A DNA stretch of 36,659 bases from Pseudomonadota bacterium (GTDB lineage Bacteria > Pseudomonadota > Gammaproteobacteria > Burkholderiales > Burkholderiaceae), in the NCBI GenBank assembly GCA_021778935.1, contig JAJYBQ010000004.1, positions 1 to 36,659 on the forward strand, in the 5' to 3' direction. The notes below the pieces were generated by a model. That model saw nothing but the letters and a program-made list of their open reading frames with translations, was not told the origin of the DNA and ran no database searches. Numbering within the stretch: position 1 is the stretch's first letter; each line of letters opens with the position of its first letter. Shown here in pieces: positions 1 through 7,362 of the stretch. The position numbers and the translations under genes were made by a program.

Positions 1-485
1 CCGGTGTGCTGCAGGTCGGTTCCATCGACGATGCCCATCGGGCGCGCGACGACGAAATTGCCGCTCACCACGCGGATGCGGCTGTTGGCCATCGGGGTGT
101 TGGGCAGACCCTGCGAAAACGCCGCCTCGATGCTGAGGCGGATTGCACCGGTGGCCTCCTTGACGCACTCCAGCGAATTCTTGTCGGTCACCCGGAGATC
201 GCCGACGAAGCGCGGCTCGACGAGTTTCAGCGCGAGCAGACGCTCGACCTGCGGGCGCGCGCCGTGGACGAGCACGAGGCGGATCCCCATCGCCCGCAGC
301 AGGGAAAGGTCATAGACCAGGGCGTCGAGCTTCCCGGCATCGATCAACTCTCCGCTGAACCCCACGACGAAGGTGCGGCCGCGATGGGCATGCACATAGG
401 GCGCGACGTCGCGCAGCCACGTGACGAATTGGTCGTGTTCGGTGGGAGCGGAGGTGTCGACGGGCGGCGGCGCGGGTTCGTTCAT
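1..485 (-). CDS. argA: N-acetylglutamate synthase ArgA, 3'-truncated by window edge
   Basis: First enzyme of arginine biosynthesis in the cytoplasm, acetylating glutamate with acetyl-CoA. The visible part is the first 161 residues, the amino-acid-kinase-like regulatory domain. It shows FVVGFSGELIDAG near residues 38-50 and LVLVHGARPQ near 71-80, as in bacterial ArgA. The GNAT acetyltransferase domain lies beyond the window start. The ATG at 485 is chosen because the homologous sequence starts close after it. The gene is divergent from hrpA with about 80 bp between the start codons. The call rests on remembered family sequence; an N-acetylglutamate kinase (ArgB) would be the alternative, but the FSGELID and HGARPQ signature fits ArgA better. 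Confidence 0.88.
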   Translation of the reverse strand, partial: MNEPAPPPVDTSAPTEHDQFVTWLRDVAPYVHAHRGRTFVVGFSGELIDAGKLDALVYDLSLLRAMGIRLVLVHGARPQVERLLALKLVEPRFVGDLRVTDKNSLECVKEATGAIRLSIEAAFSQGLPNTPMANSRIRVVSGNFVVARPMGIVDGTDLQHT

Positions 486-508
486 GGGCAGAAGCGGCGA
501 ATCCAAAA

Positions 509-516
509 AGTATACT
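509..516. promoter_or_regulatory. Candidate shared -10 element between argA and hrpA
   Basis: AGTATACT is self-complementary, so TATACT can be read as a -10 hexamer on both strands. It lies 24 bp before the argA start and about 50 bp before the hrpA start. No convincing -35 is visible on either side, so this is a weak call. Confidence 0.35.
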
Positions 517-564
517 TCGCGTTTGCCTTCTCCCGATGTTTCCGCGGAATTGGGAGATGTCCGC

Positions 565-3500
565 ATGGCGCCGATCGGGGCGACGGTTCGGCCCGCCCGC
601 GATGTCCACCCCAGCATGCAACCCATCCCCATTTCCTTCGACGACAATCTGCCGATCAGCGCCCGCCGCGAGGAGGTGGCCGCCGCCATCGCTGCGCACC
701 AGGTGGTGATCGTCTGCGGCGAAACCGGTTCGGGGAAGACGACGCAGTTGCCCAAGATCTGCCTCGCGCTGGGGCGCGGCCGCGGCGCGCGGATCGGCCA
801 CACCCAGCCGCGCCGCATCGCGGCGTCGAGCGTTGCCAAACGCATCGCGCAGGAACTGAACAGCCCGCCCGGCGAGATGGTGGGCTACAAGGTGCGGTTT
901 TCCGACCACACCCGCCCGGGTGCGCGCATCAAACTGATGACCGACGGCATCCTGCTGGCCGAAACCCACTCGGATCCGCAGTTGCGCGCCTACGACACGC
1001 TCATCATCGACGAGGCGCACGAGCGCAGCCTCAATATCGACTTCCTGCTTGGCTACCTGCGGCAACTGTTGCCGCGGCGACCGGACCTCAAGCTCATCAT
1101 CACTTCGGCGACGATCGATGCCGAGCGCTTTGCCCGGCATTTCGCCGACGGGCAGGGACCTGCACCGGTGATCCAGGTGTCGGGACGGCTGTATCCGGTC
1201 GAGATCCGCTACCGTCCCTACGAGGAGGACGCCGATGCCGAGGCCGGGTCCGACGGCGCCGGACGCAGGGCGGCGGCGAAGGAACGCAAGTCCCAGGCGC
1301 AGGCGGTGCTCGACGCGGTCGACGAACTGGCCGGCTGCGGGCGCGGCGACGTGCTGGTGTTCCTCCCGGGCGAGCGCGAGATCCGGGATGCGGCGGAGGC
1401 GTTGCGCAAGCACCACCCGCCTGGCACCGAAATCCTGCCGCTCTTCGCCCGCCTCTCGGCGCAGGAGCAGGAACGGGTGTTCCGCGGCGGCGGCGGCGGC
1501 GGCGGGCGGCGCATCGTGCTCGCGACCAATATCGCGGAGACCTCGCTCACCGTGCCGGGCATCCGCTACGTGGTCGATACCGGGCTGGCGCGGGTCAAGC
1601 GCTACAGCTATCGCAACAAGGTCGAGCAACTGCGCGTCGAGCCCATCGCCCGTGCGGCGGCGGACCAGCGCACCGGTCGCTGCGGACGGGTGGCGGCGGG
1701 AATCTGCATCCGCCTCTATACGGAGGAGGACTATCGCCAACGGCCGGCGTTTGCCGATCCCGAGGTGCTGCGTTCGTCGCTGGCGTCGGTGATCCTGCGC
1801 ATGGCCGCCCACGGGCTGGGCGATCCCGAACGGTTCCCCTTCGTCGATCCGCCGCCGGCGCGGGCGATCGTCGACGGGTATCAGCTGCTGGCTGAACTCG
1901 GCGCGGTCGACGAACGTCGCCATCTCACCGCCGTGGGCGCGGAACTGGCACGGTTGCCGCTCGATCCGCGCATCGGCCGCATCCTGCTCGCGGCGCGCGA
2001 ACAGCACAGCCTGCGCGAGGCGCTGATCATCGCTGCCGCGCTGTCGGTGCAGGATCCGCGCGAGCGCCCCGCGGAGCAGCCGCAGGCTGCCGATACCGCG
2101 CACCAGCGCCACGCCGACGAACGCTCCGACTTCCTCTCCTTCGTCAAACTCTGGGACGCGATGCAGGAGCGGATCGAACACAAGAAGTCCAACCGGCGCT
2201 TTGCCGAGGACCTGCGGGCGGAGTTCCTGAATGCGCGCCGGGTGCGCGAATGGTTCGACGTCCACGCGCAGTTGCATCAGATCGTTGCCGAACTGGGATG
2301 GCGCGTCAATGCGAGCCCGGCGACGTACGAGCAGGTGCACCGCGCGCTGTTGGCGGGCCTGCTCGGCAATATCGGCATGAAAAGCCTGGATGCCGATCCG
2401 GGGGCGCGGGATGCGCCGTTCCTGGGGGCGCGCGGGATCAAGTTCCACCTGTGGCCGGGTGCGTCGCGGGCGCGGCGCAGCGCGCGCTGGCTGGTGTGCG
2501 CGGAACTCGTCGAAACCTCGCGCCTCTTCGCGCGCACGGCGGCGGAGGTCGATCCGCGCTGGATCGAGCAGGTCGGGGCGCACCTGCTCAAGAAGAGCCA
2601 TGGCGATCCGCATTGGGAAAAGCGCAGCGCGCAGGCCATGGTGCTGGAGCGCGGCACCATCTACGGTTTGCCGGTGTACGTTCAGCGGCGCGTGGCGTAT
2701 GGACCGATCGACCCTGCGCACGCTCGCGAGATCTTCCTCCGCGAGGCGCTGGTCGCGGGCGAGTTCGATACGCGCGCGCCGTTCTTTGCCCACAATCGGC
2801 GTCTGGTTCAGGAGATCCGCGAACTCGAGCACCGCACCCGCCGACCCGACGTGCTGGTCGACGAGGATCTGATCTTCGCGTTTTACGACCAGCGCCTTCC
2901 CGCCGACGTCTGCAGCGGCGCCGGCTTCGAACACTGGCGGGTCCAGGCCGAGCGCGACGATCCGCGACGCTTCTTCCTCTCGCGCGACGAGTTGATGCGC
3001 CACGAGGCGGCGGGCGCGACCACGGACCTGTTTCCGAAGCACTGGGCCGCCCGCGGGCTGCGCATGGATCTGACGTATCACTTCGAGCCGGGAAGCCCGC
3101 GCGATGGCGTGACCCTGCGCGTCCCGCTCTATGCGCTCAACCAGCTCGACGCCGAATCGTTCGATTGGCTGGTCCCGGGCATGCGCAAGGAGAAGGTGCA
3201 ACTGCTGTGCAAATCGCTGCCGCAGAAGCTGCGCCGCGCCTGTGTGCCCTTGCCCGAGTATGCCGCCGGGTTCGTCGCGCGCCACCCCTTCGATCCGTCG
3301 GCGGAAGCGGCCCCCGAGGCCGCACCGACACCGCCGCTACGGGGTCTGGTCGAAGCCCTGATCGGCGACATCCGCGCGCAGACCGGAACCGTCTGCGCGC
3401 CGGGCGACTTCAAGCTGGAGACCTTGCCTGCGCACCTGACGATGAATTTCAAGGTCGTCGACGAATCCGGCCGCCAGCTCGCCATGGGGCGCAACCTCGC

Positions 3501-4473
3501 CGCGCTGCGGGCCGAACTGGGAACACAGGCGCAGGCAAGCTTTCGCAAGCTGGCGGCGGGTGCAGGGCCTGCAGAGGGACCGGCCGCAGCAGACCGGTCG
3601 GTGGCAGCCGACGCCGGACGGGAGATCACCGATTGGGACTTCGGCGTGCTGCCGGAAATCATGGAGATCGCGCGCGGCGGACAGACTCTGGTCGGCTACC
3701 CGGCGCTCGTCGACCGACAGACGCATTGCGTGCTGGATGTGTTCGATGATCCGGCCGCGGCCCAGGCCGCGCATCGCGAGGGCCTGCGGCGGCTGTTTCG
3801 CCTGCAGTTGCGCGAACCGCTGCGCGGGCTGGAAAAGGGCCTGGGCGCGCTTGCTACGGTGCAGATGCGTGCCGGCACCGTGGCGCCGATGAAGCATCTC
3901 GATCCGCTCGCCGAACAGGTGGTCACGGCGGCGCTGGATCGCCTGGCCTGCGCCGATCCCTTGCCCCAGGACCGCACGCAGTTCGTCGCGCGGCGCGACG
4001 AGGTGCGCGGCCGCCTGGGGCTCGTGGTGCAAGAGATCGCGCGGCTGGCCGCGCAGATCGTCGACGAGGCCGCGGCGGCGGCGAAGAAACTGAACGGCCT
4101 GCGTACTCACGCCGCCGCCTGCGCCGACATCGAGCAGCAGATGGCCCACCTGCTCGGCCGCCGCTTTGTCGCCGACACCCCGGCCGCCCAACTCGCCCAC
4201 CTGCCGCGGTACCTGAAGGCGATCGTGATGCGGCTCGACAAGCTGCGCGTCGACCCCGCCCGCGACGCGATCCGGCTCGCCGAGATCCAGCCCTTGCAGG
4301 CGAAATGGCTGCGGGAGGTCGCCGCCCGCAAGGGCGTGGGCGACCCGGGTCTGGACGAGTTCCGGTGGCTGCTGGAGGAGTTGCGGGTTTCGCTCTTTGC
4401 GCAGGAGCTGCGCACCCCGATGCCGGTGAGCGTCAAGCGGCTGGAGAAGGTGTGGGCGGCGATGGGGCGGTAA
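565..4473 (+). CDS. hrpA: ATP-dependent RNA helicase HrpA (DEAH family)
   Basis: A 1302-residue DEAH-box RNA helicase, close to the usual length of proteobacterial HrpA. It acts on RNA in the cytoplasm. Walker A GETGSGKT is at about residues 52-59, DEAH at 149-152, then SATID (motif III) and QRTGRCGR (motif VI). HA2 and OB-fold regions follow, with a long C-terminal DUF3418-type part. The ATG at 565 has a GGAG about 9 bp upstream; an in-frame ATG at 616 is the alternative, and an open GTG at 421 would overlap argA and is not used. An oddity is a run of seven glycines just before the RRIVLATN motif, encoded by (GGC)6 at 1486-1503. Confidence 0.95.
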   Translation: MAPIGATVRPARDVHPSMQPIPISFDDNLPISARREEVAAAIAAHQVVIVCGETGSGKTTQLPKICLALGRGRGARIGHTQPRRIAASSVAKRIAQELNSPPGEMVGYKVRFSDHTRPGARIKLMTDGILLAETHSDPQLRAYDTLIIDEAHERSLNIDFLLGYLRQLLPRRPDLKLIITSATIDAERFARHFADGQGPAPVIQVSGRLYPVEIRYRPYEEDADAEAGSDGAGRRAAAKERKSQAQAVLDAVDELAGCGRGDVLVFLPGEREIRDAAEALRKHHPPGTEILPLFARLSAQEQERVFRGGGGGGGRRIVLATNIAETSLTVPGIRYVVDTGLARVKRYSYRNKVEQLRVEPIARAAADQRTGRCGRVAAGICIRLYTEEDYRQRPAFADPEVLRSSLASVILRMAAHGLGDPERFPFVDPPPARAIVDGYQLLAELGAVDERRHLTAVGAELARLPLDPRIGRILLAAREQHSLREALIIAAALSVQDPRERPAEQPQAADTAHQRHADERSDFLSFVKLWDAMQERIEHKKSNRRFAEDLRAEFLNARRVREWFDVHAQLHQIVAELGWRVNASPATYEQVHRALLAGLLGNIGMKSLDADPGARDAPFLGARGIKFHLWPGASRARRSARWLVCAELVETSRLFARTAAEVDPRWIEQVGAHLLKKSHGDPHWEKRSAQAMVLERGTIYGLPVYVQRRVAYGPIDPAHAREIFLREALVAGEFDTRAPFFAHNRRLVQEIRELEHRTRRPDVLVDEDLIFAFYDQRLPADVCSGAGFEHWRVQAERDDPRRFFLSRDELMRHEAAGATTDLFPKHWAARGLRMDLTYHFEPGSPRDGVTLRVPLYALNQLDAESFDWLVPGMRKEKVQLLCKSLPQKLRRACVPLPEYAAGFVARHPFDPSAEAAPEAAPTPPLRGLVEALIGDIRAQTGTVCAPGDFKLETLPAHLTMNFKVVDESGRQLAMGRNLAALRAELGTQAQASFRKLAAGAGPAEGPAAADRSVAADAGREITDWDFGVLPEIMEIARGGQTLVGYPALVDRQTHCVLDVFDDPAAAQAAHREGLRRLFRLQLREPLRGLEKGLGALATVQMRAGTVAPMKHLDPLAEQVVTAALDRLACADPLPQDRTQFVARRDEVRGRLGLVVQEIARLAAQIVDEAAAAAKKLNGLRTHAAACADIEQQMAHLLGRRFVADTPAAQLAHLPRYLKAIVMRLDKLRVDPARDAIRLAEIQPLQAKWLREVAARKGVGDPGLDEFRWLLEELRVSLFAQELRTPMPVSVKRLEKVWAAMGR
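1486..1506 (+). repeat. (GGC)6-GGG microsatellite inside hrpA
   Basis: Six perfect GGC units plus GGG encode seven consecutive glycines in the helicase core, between the HELICc N-part and motif V. A run of identical triplets can change length in frame. Confidence 0.9.
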
Positions 4474-4505
4474 TCCGGCCGTTTGCGACCGGCGATCGGC
4501 GCGCT

Positions 4506-4533
4506 GCGCCCGGCTGGGAGTGCGGCCGGGCGC
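4506..4533. terminator. Hairpin between convergent hrpA and cytochrome c peroxidase genes
   Basis: GCGCCCGGC (4506-4514) and GCCGGGCGC (4525-4533) form a perfect 9-bp stem with a 10-nt loop. It sits in the 83-bp gap between two convergent genes. There is no T-run, so it may be a processing or Rho-assisted end rather than a classical intrinsic terminator. Confidence 0.55.
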
Positions 4534-4556
4534 CGCGTCGCACGTGATCACCGCCT

Positions 4557-5591
4557 TCAGGGAAGTTTCGGCCGCGCTACCCGATCGAGCCGTGGATCGG
4601 TCAGGCTTTCCAGGAAGGCAACCAGATCGTTCTGCTCCTGCGCCGTGAGGTGCAAGGGCTGGATGAGCGGATCCTGGTTCTTGTCGGCCCGATCTCCCCC
4701 CCGGTTGTAGTGCGCCACCACCTCCTGCAAGGTGGCGTAGGCGCCGTCGTGCATGTAGAACGCGAACGAGCCCGCGTTGTACAGCGAGGGGGTCTTGAAG
4801 CGCCGTGCGTCCGTCGGATCCTTGCTCACCGCGGCGCGTCCGGCATCCTCTTTCAAGGGGCCGACCTGGGGCACGCCGATGTCGTGGTAGTTGTTGTCGG
4901 TGAACGCGGGCGGGACATGGCAGGCGGTGCACAACGCCTTGCCCTCGAACAGGGCGAAACCGCGCCTGGCGGCGGGGCTGATGGCGTGGGGGGCGCCCGT
5001 CACATACCGCTGGAAGGGAGCCTGGGCGGAAATCAGCGTGCGCTCGAACGAGGCGATCGCCTTGGCGATGTTCTCCGGGGTGGCATCGCTGTGGAAGACC
5101 GCGCGGAACTGCTTGCGGTAGCCGGGAATCGCGTTGACCGTGGCGACATCCTGCTTCATGGTTCCACCCATCTCGCCCGGGGCGGTGAGCGGCCCCATGT
5201 GACCGGGCAGCGCCCCGGTCTGCTGTTCCAGCGATGACGCCCGTCCATCCCAGAAGAGCGAGGTGTAGTACGCCGAATCGTCCCAGGACGGCGCCCAGCG
5301 ACCGAGTTCGCCGCCTTGCCCGAACGCGCGCGGCGTAATGCCGGCGCCGCCGGCGAATGGGACGTGGCAGCTCGCGCAGGAGAGCGCGTGATTCTTGGAC
5401 AGGCGGGTATCGAATGCGAGTTGGTGCCCCAGTGCGATCTTCGCGGGCGACTGCGGGTTGTCGGCGGGAATCGGCGCCGGCGGCAGCTTCCACCGGGAAA
5501 GATCCTCTTGCGCGTGGGCTGCGCCCAGCACGCTCAGCAGGGCAAGGGCGATGGCAGGGCGTATCGGAATTGCAGGTCGGGTTCGGTTCAT
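4557..5591 (-). CDS. Di-haem cytochrome c peroxidase / MauG family protein
   Basis: Periplasmic di-haem c-type peroxidase expected to reduce hydrogen peroxide with electrons from small cytochromes. The 344-residue protein begins with a Sec signal (RPAIALALLSVLGAAHAQ, cleavage about residue 28). Two haem-binding CxxCH motifs are present: CASCH at 72-76 and CTACH at 221-225. The family hallmark MHDGAYATL near 280-288 supplies the likely distal ligand region, followed by HYNRGG. The ATG at 5591 has AAAGGAA a few bases upstream; an in-frame ATG 111 bp earlier would bury the signal peptide and is rejected. No partner cytochrome gene is adjacent. Whether it is a true CcpA peroxidase or a MauG-like enzyme cannot be told from motifs alone. 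Confidence 0.9.
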   Translation of the reverse strand: MNRTRPAIPIRPAIALALLSVLGAAHAQEDLSRWKLPPAPIPADNPQSPAKIALGHQLAFDTRLSKNHALSCASCHVPFAGGAGITPRAFGQGGELGRWAPSWDDSAYYTSLFWDGRASSLEQQTGALPGHMGPLTAPGEMGGTMKQDVATVNAIPGYRKQFRAVFHSDATPENIAKAIASFERTLISAQAPFQRYVTGAPHAISPAARRGFALFEGKALCTACHVPPAFTDNNYHDIGVPQVGPLKEDAGRAAVSKDPTDARRFKTPSLYNAGSFAFYMHDGAYATLQEVVAHYNRGGDRADKNQDPLIQPLHLTAQEQNDLVAFLESLTDPRLDRVARPKLP

Positions 5592-5905
5592 CGAAGGGGT
5601 TCCTTTCCGGAATGGATCCCGGTCCGGGCTGCCCGGACTCGGAGTGGAAGATCGCGAGGCTGTCACTGGGGAAACGATATTTCTATCGCGAAATAATTTC
5701 AAATTGATTTTTCATATCGTTGGAATGCGATCTCCCTATGCCGGCATCGGGATGGGCACGGTGGATACAACTGATTACGAACTTGTCGTACGGGCTACCC
5801 TGATTTGGTATTGTATGGGAAAAAATCCCATCTATAATTCTTCCCATCGCGTGTTCCGTGGATGGACGCGGCAACACGTCGAGAGAAGCAGCGGAGGGTG
5901 GGGTC
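5592..5905. other. 314-bp divergent intergenic region, AT-rich
   Basis: No gene is seen. It separates the leftward peroxidase gene from the rightward small gene. Its AT-rich core (about 5670-5730) holds short inverted repeats CGATA/TATCG (5675-5688) and GAAAT-A-ATTTC (5690-5700) ahead of the peroxidase, which could be operators. The right part holds a good promoter for the small gene. Confidence 0.6.
5811..5838 (+). promoter_or_regulatory. Sigma-70 promoter with internal operator-like palindrome
   Basis: TTGTAT (5811-5816) and TATAAT (5833-5838) are 16 bp apart. The spacer region carries a perfect inverted repeat ATGGGA-AAAAA-TCCCAT (5815-5831), exactly between the two hexamers. A repressor bound there would block RNA polymerase. 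It drives the gene starting at 5906. Confidence 0.6.
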
Positions 5906-6229
5906 ATGATGGAAAACAGGGTGATTTCTCAAGCGGGTCGGATGAGCGATCGACGCCACGCCTACGACCGATACTGCGATGCGGTCGAGCGGATCCGGAT
6001 GTCCGTTTCCGAGATCACCCGGCAGGCCGGTCGATTCGGCGTGCAGGTGGAGGTCGACAGCATTTCGCAGTGGCCGGTCCGGACGTGCCATATCGTGCGG
6101 ATCCGACGCGGCGTGACCGTTCGGGAGGTGATCCTGTCCAAGGAGGAGTTTTTCGACGAATTCGGATTGTTCCGGCGCTGCGCCATGCCGCGTCTGGACG
6201 AGGCGTTACGAACCCTGGGGGCCCAGTAA
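5906..6229 (+). CDS. Small protein of unknown function (107 aa)
   Basis: Not recognised. The 107-residue product is basic and soluble, with no signal or membrane segment. It has a helical N-terminal half (DRYCDAVERIRMSVSEITRQ), a central stretch likely to form beta strands (VQVEVDS, VRTCHIVRIRR), and an acidic/aromatic KEEFFDEFGLF segment. The tandem ATG at 5906/5909 follows GGAGGGTGGGG; the alternative ATG 48 bp upstream lacks a ribosome site. A clear promoter lies about 70 bp upstream, supporting that it is a real gene. It stands alone, convergent with the phasin gene. Confidence 0.7.
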   Translation: MMENRVISQAGRMSDRRHAYDRYCDAVERIRMSVSEITRQAGRFGVQVEVDSISQWPVRTCHIVRIRRGVTVREVILSKEEFFDEFGLFRRCAMPRLDEALRTLGAQ

Positions 6230-6237
6230 GCGGCATG

Positions 6238-6283
6238 CTGCTGTCGTCGTCGTCGTTGTTGTGGTGGTGGTGGTCGGCGCGTT
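6238..6283. repeat. Low-complexity triplet tract (CTG/TCG/TTG/TGG)
   Basis: Consecutive triplet runs (CTG)2, (TCG)4, (TTG)2, (TGG)4 follow directly after the stop codon of the 107-residue gene. Read from the ATG at 6235 they give a 24-residue peptide beginning MLLSSSSLLWWWW, with no ribosome site. Confidence 0.8.
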
Positions 6284-6334
6284 GCGGTATTGGGGCGGCC
6301 GGGGCGTGACCGGACGCGATCGGGTTGGGGTGAT

Positions 6335-6371
6335 CCCCCGGACCGGGCGGCGCACCCGTCCGGTCCGGGGG
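6335..6371. terminator. Strong 16-bp hairpin between convergent genes
   Basis: CCCCCGGACCGG (6335-6346) pairs perfectly with CCGGTCCGGGGG (6360-6371); the inner four pairs (one G-T) extend the stem to 16 bp with a 5-nt loop. It lies downstream of the 107-residue gene and beyond the phasin terminator, so it can end transcription from the plus strand. There is no T-tract. Confidence 0.6.
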
Positions 6372-6380
6372 CATATGGGC

Positions 6381-6409
6381 AAAAAGAGAGCCTGGTGAAG
6401 ACCAGGTTC
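6381..6409 (-). terminator. Rho-independent terminator of the phasin gene
   Basis: On the minus strand GAACCTGGT-CTTC-ACCAGGCTC forms a hairpin followed by a pyrimidine tail ending in five T. This is a classical intrinsic terminator about 80 bp after the phasin stop codon. Confidence 0.85.
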
Positions 6410-6415
6410 GGAAAA

Positions 6416-6471
6416 GCACCACGTTAAGGAGGAGACAGGGGAGTTCGGGCTGGCGCCCGAACAAGTGGTGC
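6416..6471 (-). ncRNA. Structured element in the phasin 3' UTR, candidate 3'-derived sRNA
   Basis: On the minus strand an outer 7-bp stem (GCACCAC 5' arm at 6471-6465, GTGGTGC 3' arm at 6422-6416) encloses a perfect 8-bp hairpin (arms 6462-6455 and 6450-6443, GCCA loop). It also encloses an unpaired C/U-rich strand containing CTCCTCCTTAA (about 6435-6425). That motif is complementary to Shine-Dalgarno sequences. A rho-independent terminator follows at once, so a short stable RNA ending at about 6381 is structurally plausible. This is inference: no expression evidence can be seen. Confidence 0.45.
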
Positions 6472-6487
6472 CAAGGAGATGAAACCG

Positions 6488-7063
6488 TTACGCGTTTGCC
6501 GCCTTGCGTGCCCGTTCTTTCACTGCATCGCTGGAAGCAGCCACGGTGTCGATGGTTGCGGACATCGCGGCGGAAATGCTTGACTCCGCCCAATCCGCGG
6601 TGGCTTGGGCAGCTTGAAAAAACGTATCGAACGCGGCGTTCGCATTGGTGAACGCAAGCCGGGCGGCCGCAACCGCAGGCTCCGACCCGGCGGGGGCGCT
6701 TCCGGAGGCGGAGGCGATCCACGCGCCCACCTGACGTTGGTGCTCGGCCCGCTGCGTCTGGAATATCTTCATCAGTTCGCTGCGTGCGCTCTTGGCGATG
6801 TCGTATGCATCACGCGAGTACCCCAGCCACGGTTCCGCCCCCGGCTTTCCGGCGGCGAAGACGGCACCGAGGAGGTGCTCGGGGTCACGGGCGGCGCGCA
6901 GGGCGTGGGCGGCATCCGCGCCACCCTGCAGAACGGCCCGCGTCGTCGCGGCGTTCAGGCCAGCCCACTTCTCCAGGGCATCGACCGCCGTGCGACCGGC
7001 CGCGTCGGCCGCGTCGAGGTGGGTCTTCTGTAGATCCAGCATATGTGCAAAGGTCGTTGCCAT
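6488..7063 (-). CDS. Phasin (PHA granule-associated protein)
   Basis: Phasin-family protein of 191 residues, coating polyhydroxyalkanoate granules and limiting their coalescence. The sequence is a nearly all-helical, Ala-rich amphipathic protein with the phasin pattern: an N-terminal segment on aromatic and leucine positions (FAHMLDLQKTHLDAADAA), then ARSELMKIFQTQRAEHQ in the middle, and an Ala/Ser-rich tail. ATG 7063 follows GGGGGAAG; an in-frame ATG 33 bp upstream is less likely. It is monocistronic, with its own promoter and terminator. The length and composition match betaproteobacterial PhaP-type phasins, but which paralogue it is cannot be told. Confidence 0.85.
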   Translation of the reverse strand: MATTFAHMLDLQKTHLDAADAAGRTAVDALEKWAGLNAATTRAVLQGGADAAHALRAARDPEHLLGAVFAAGKPGAEPWLGYSRDAYDIAKSARSELMKIFQTQRAEHQRQVGAWIASASGSAPAGSEPAVAAARLAFTNANAAFDTFFQAAQATADWAESSISAAMSATIDTVAASSDAVKERARKAANA

Positions 7064-7174
7064 GGCTTCCCCCCGAATTCGGGTGTGTCGCTGCAATGAT
7101 GTCGAAAAACGCCGTCCAACGAACTACTATCTCCCGGAGCGTCGAACTTCCGGTTTCGTGACATGACGGTTCGC

Positions 7175-7202
7175 ATTTTATGCTGCTATGCACAAAAGTC
7201 AA
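7175..7202 (-). promoter_or_regulatory. Sigma-70 promoter of the phasin gene with TGC-rich spacer
   Basis: On the minus strand TTGACT (7202-7197) and TAAAAT (7180-7175) are 16 bp apart, about 110 bp before the phasin start. The spacer contains GTGCATAGCAGCA, rich in TGC/GCA steps like reported PhaR repressor targets. That PhaR binds here is inference. Confidence 0.65.
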
Positions 7203-7250
7203 GGGGTTCGTTGGGTTGGTTTTGAATCCGTTTTTCCGGAAATTTTATTT

Positions 7251-7267
7251 CCATTGAAAATCAATGG
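7251..7267. promoter_or_regulatory. Inverted repeat upstream of the nitroreductase gene
   Basis: CCATTG-AAAAT-CAATGG is a perfect 6-bp inverted repeat with a 5-bp spacer in the AT-rich part of the 299-bp region between the phasin and nitroreductase genes. It is placed like an operator about 95 bp before the nitroreductase start. Nothing else gene-like is seen in this gap. Confidence 0.4.
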
Positions 7268-7362
7268 GTAAGTTCCGTATTTTGGTGCTTCGTTAATCAA
7301 ACACTTGTAGTTGGTTGCCTATTGCGGTGCGGCGATCCGACTCTGCGGGAGGGCTTGCTCCG

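Noticed and set aside
310..3285. Long open frame of 991 codons on the minus strand across hrpA
   Set aside because: It is antisense to the clear HrpA helicase motifs, has His/Arg/Gln-rich composition and no family likeness; a GC-rich codon-position artefact.
4891..5696. Several plus-strand frames opposite the cytochrome c peroxidase
   Set aside because: Antisense to the signal peptide and both haem motifs; no independent support.
6479..6580. Plus-strand ATG after AAGGAG at the phasin 3' end
   Set aside because: The frame is short, antisense to phasin, and the SD-like sequence is better explained as the complement of the CU-rich strand in the phasin 3' UTR.
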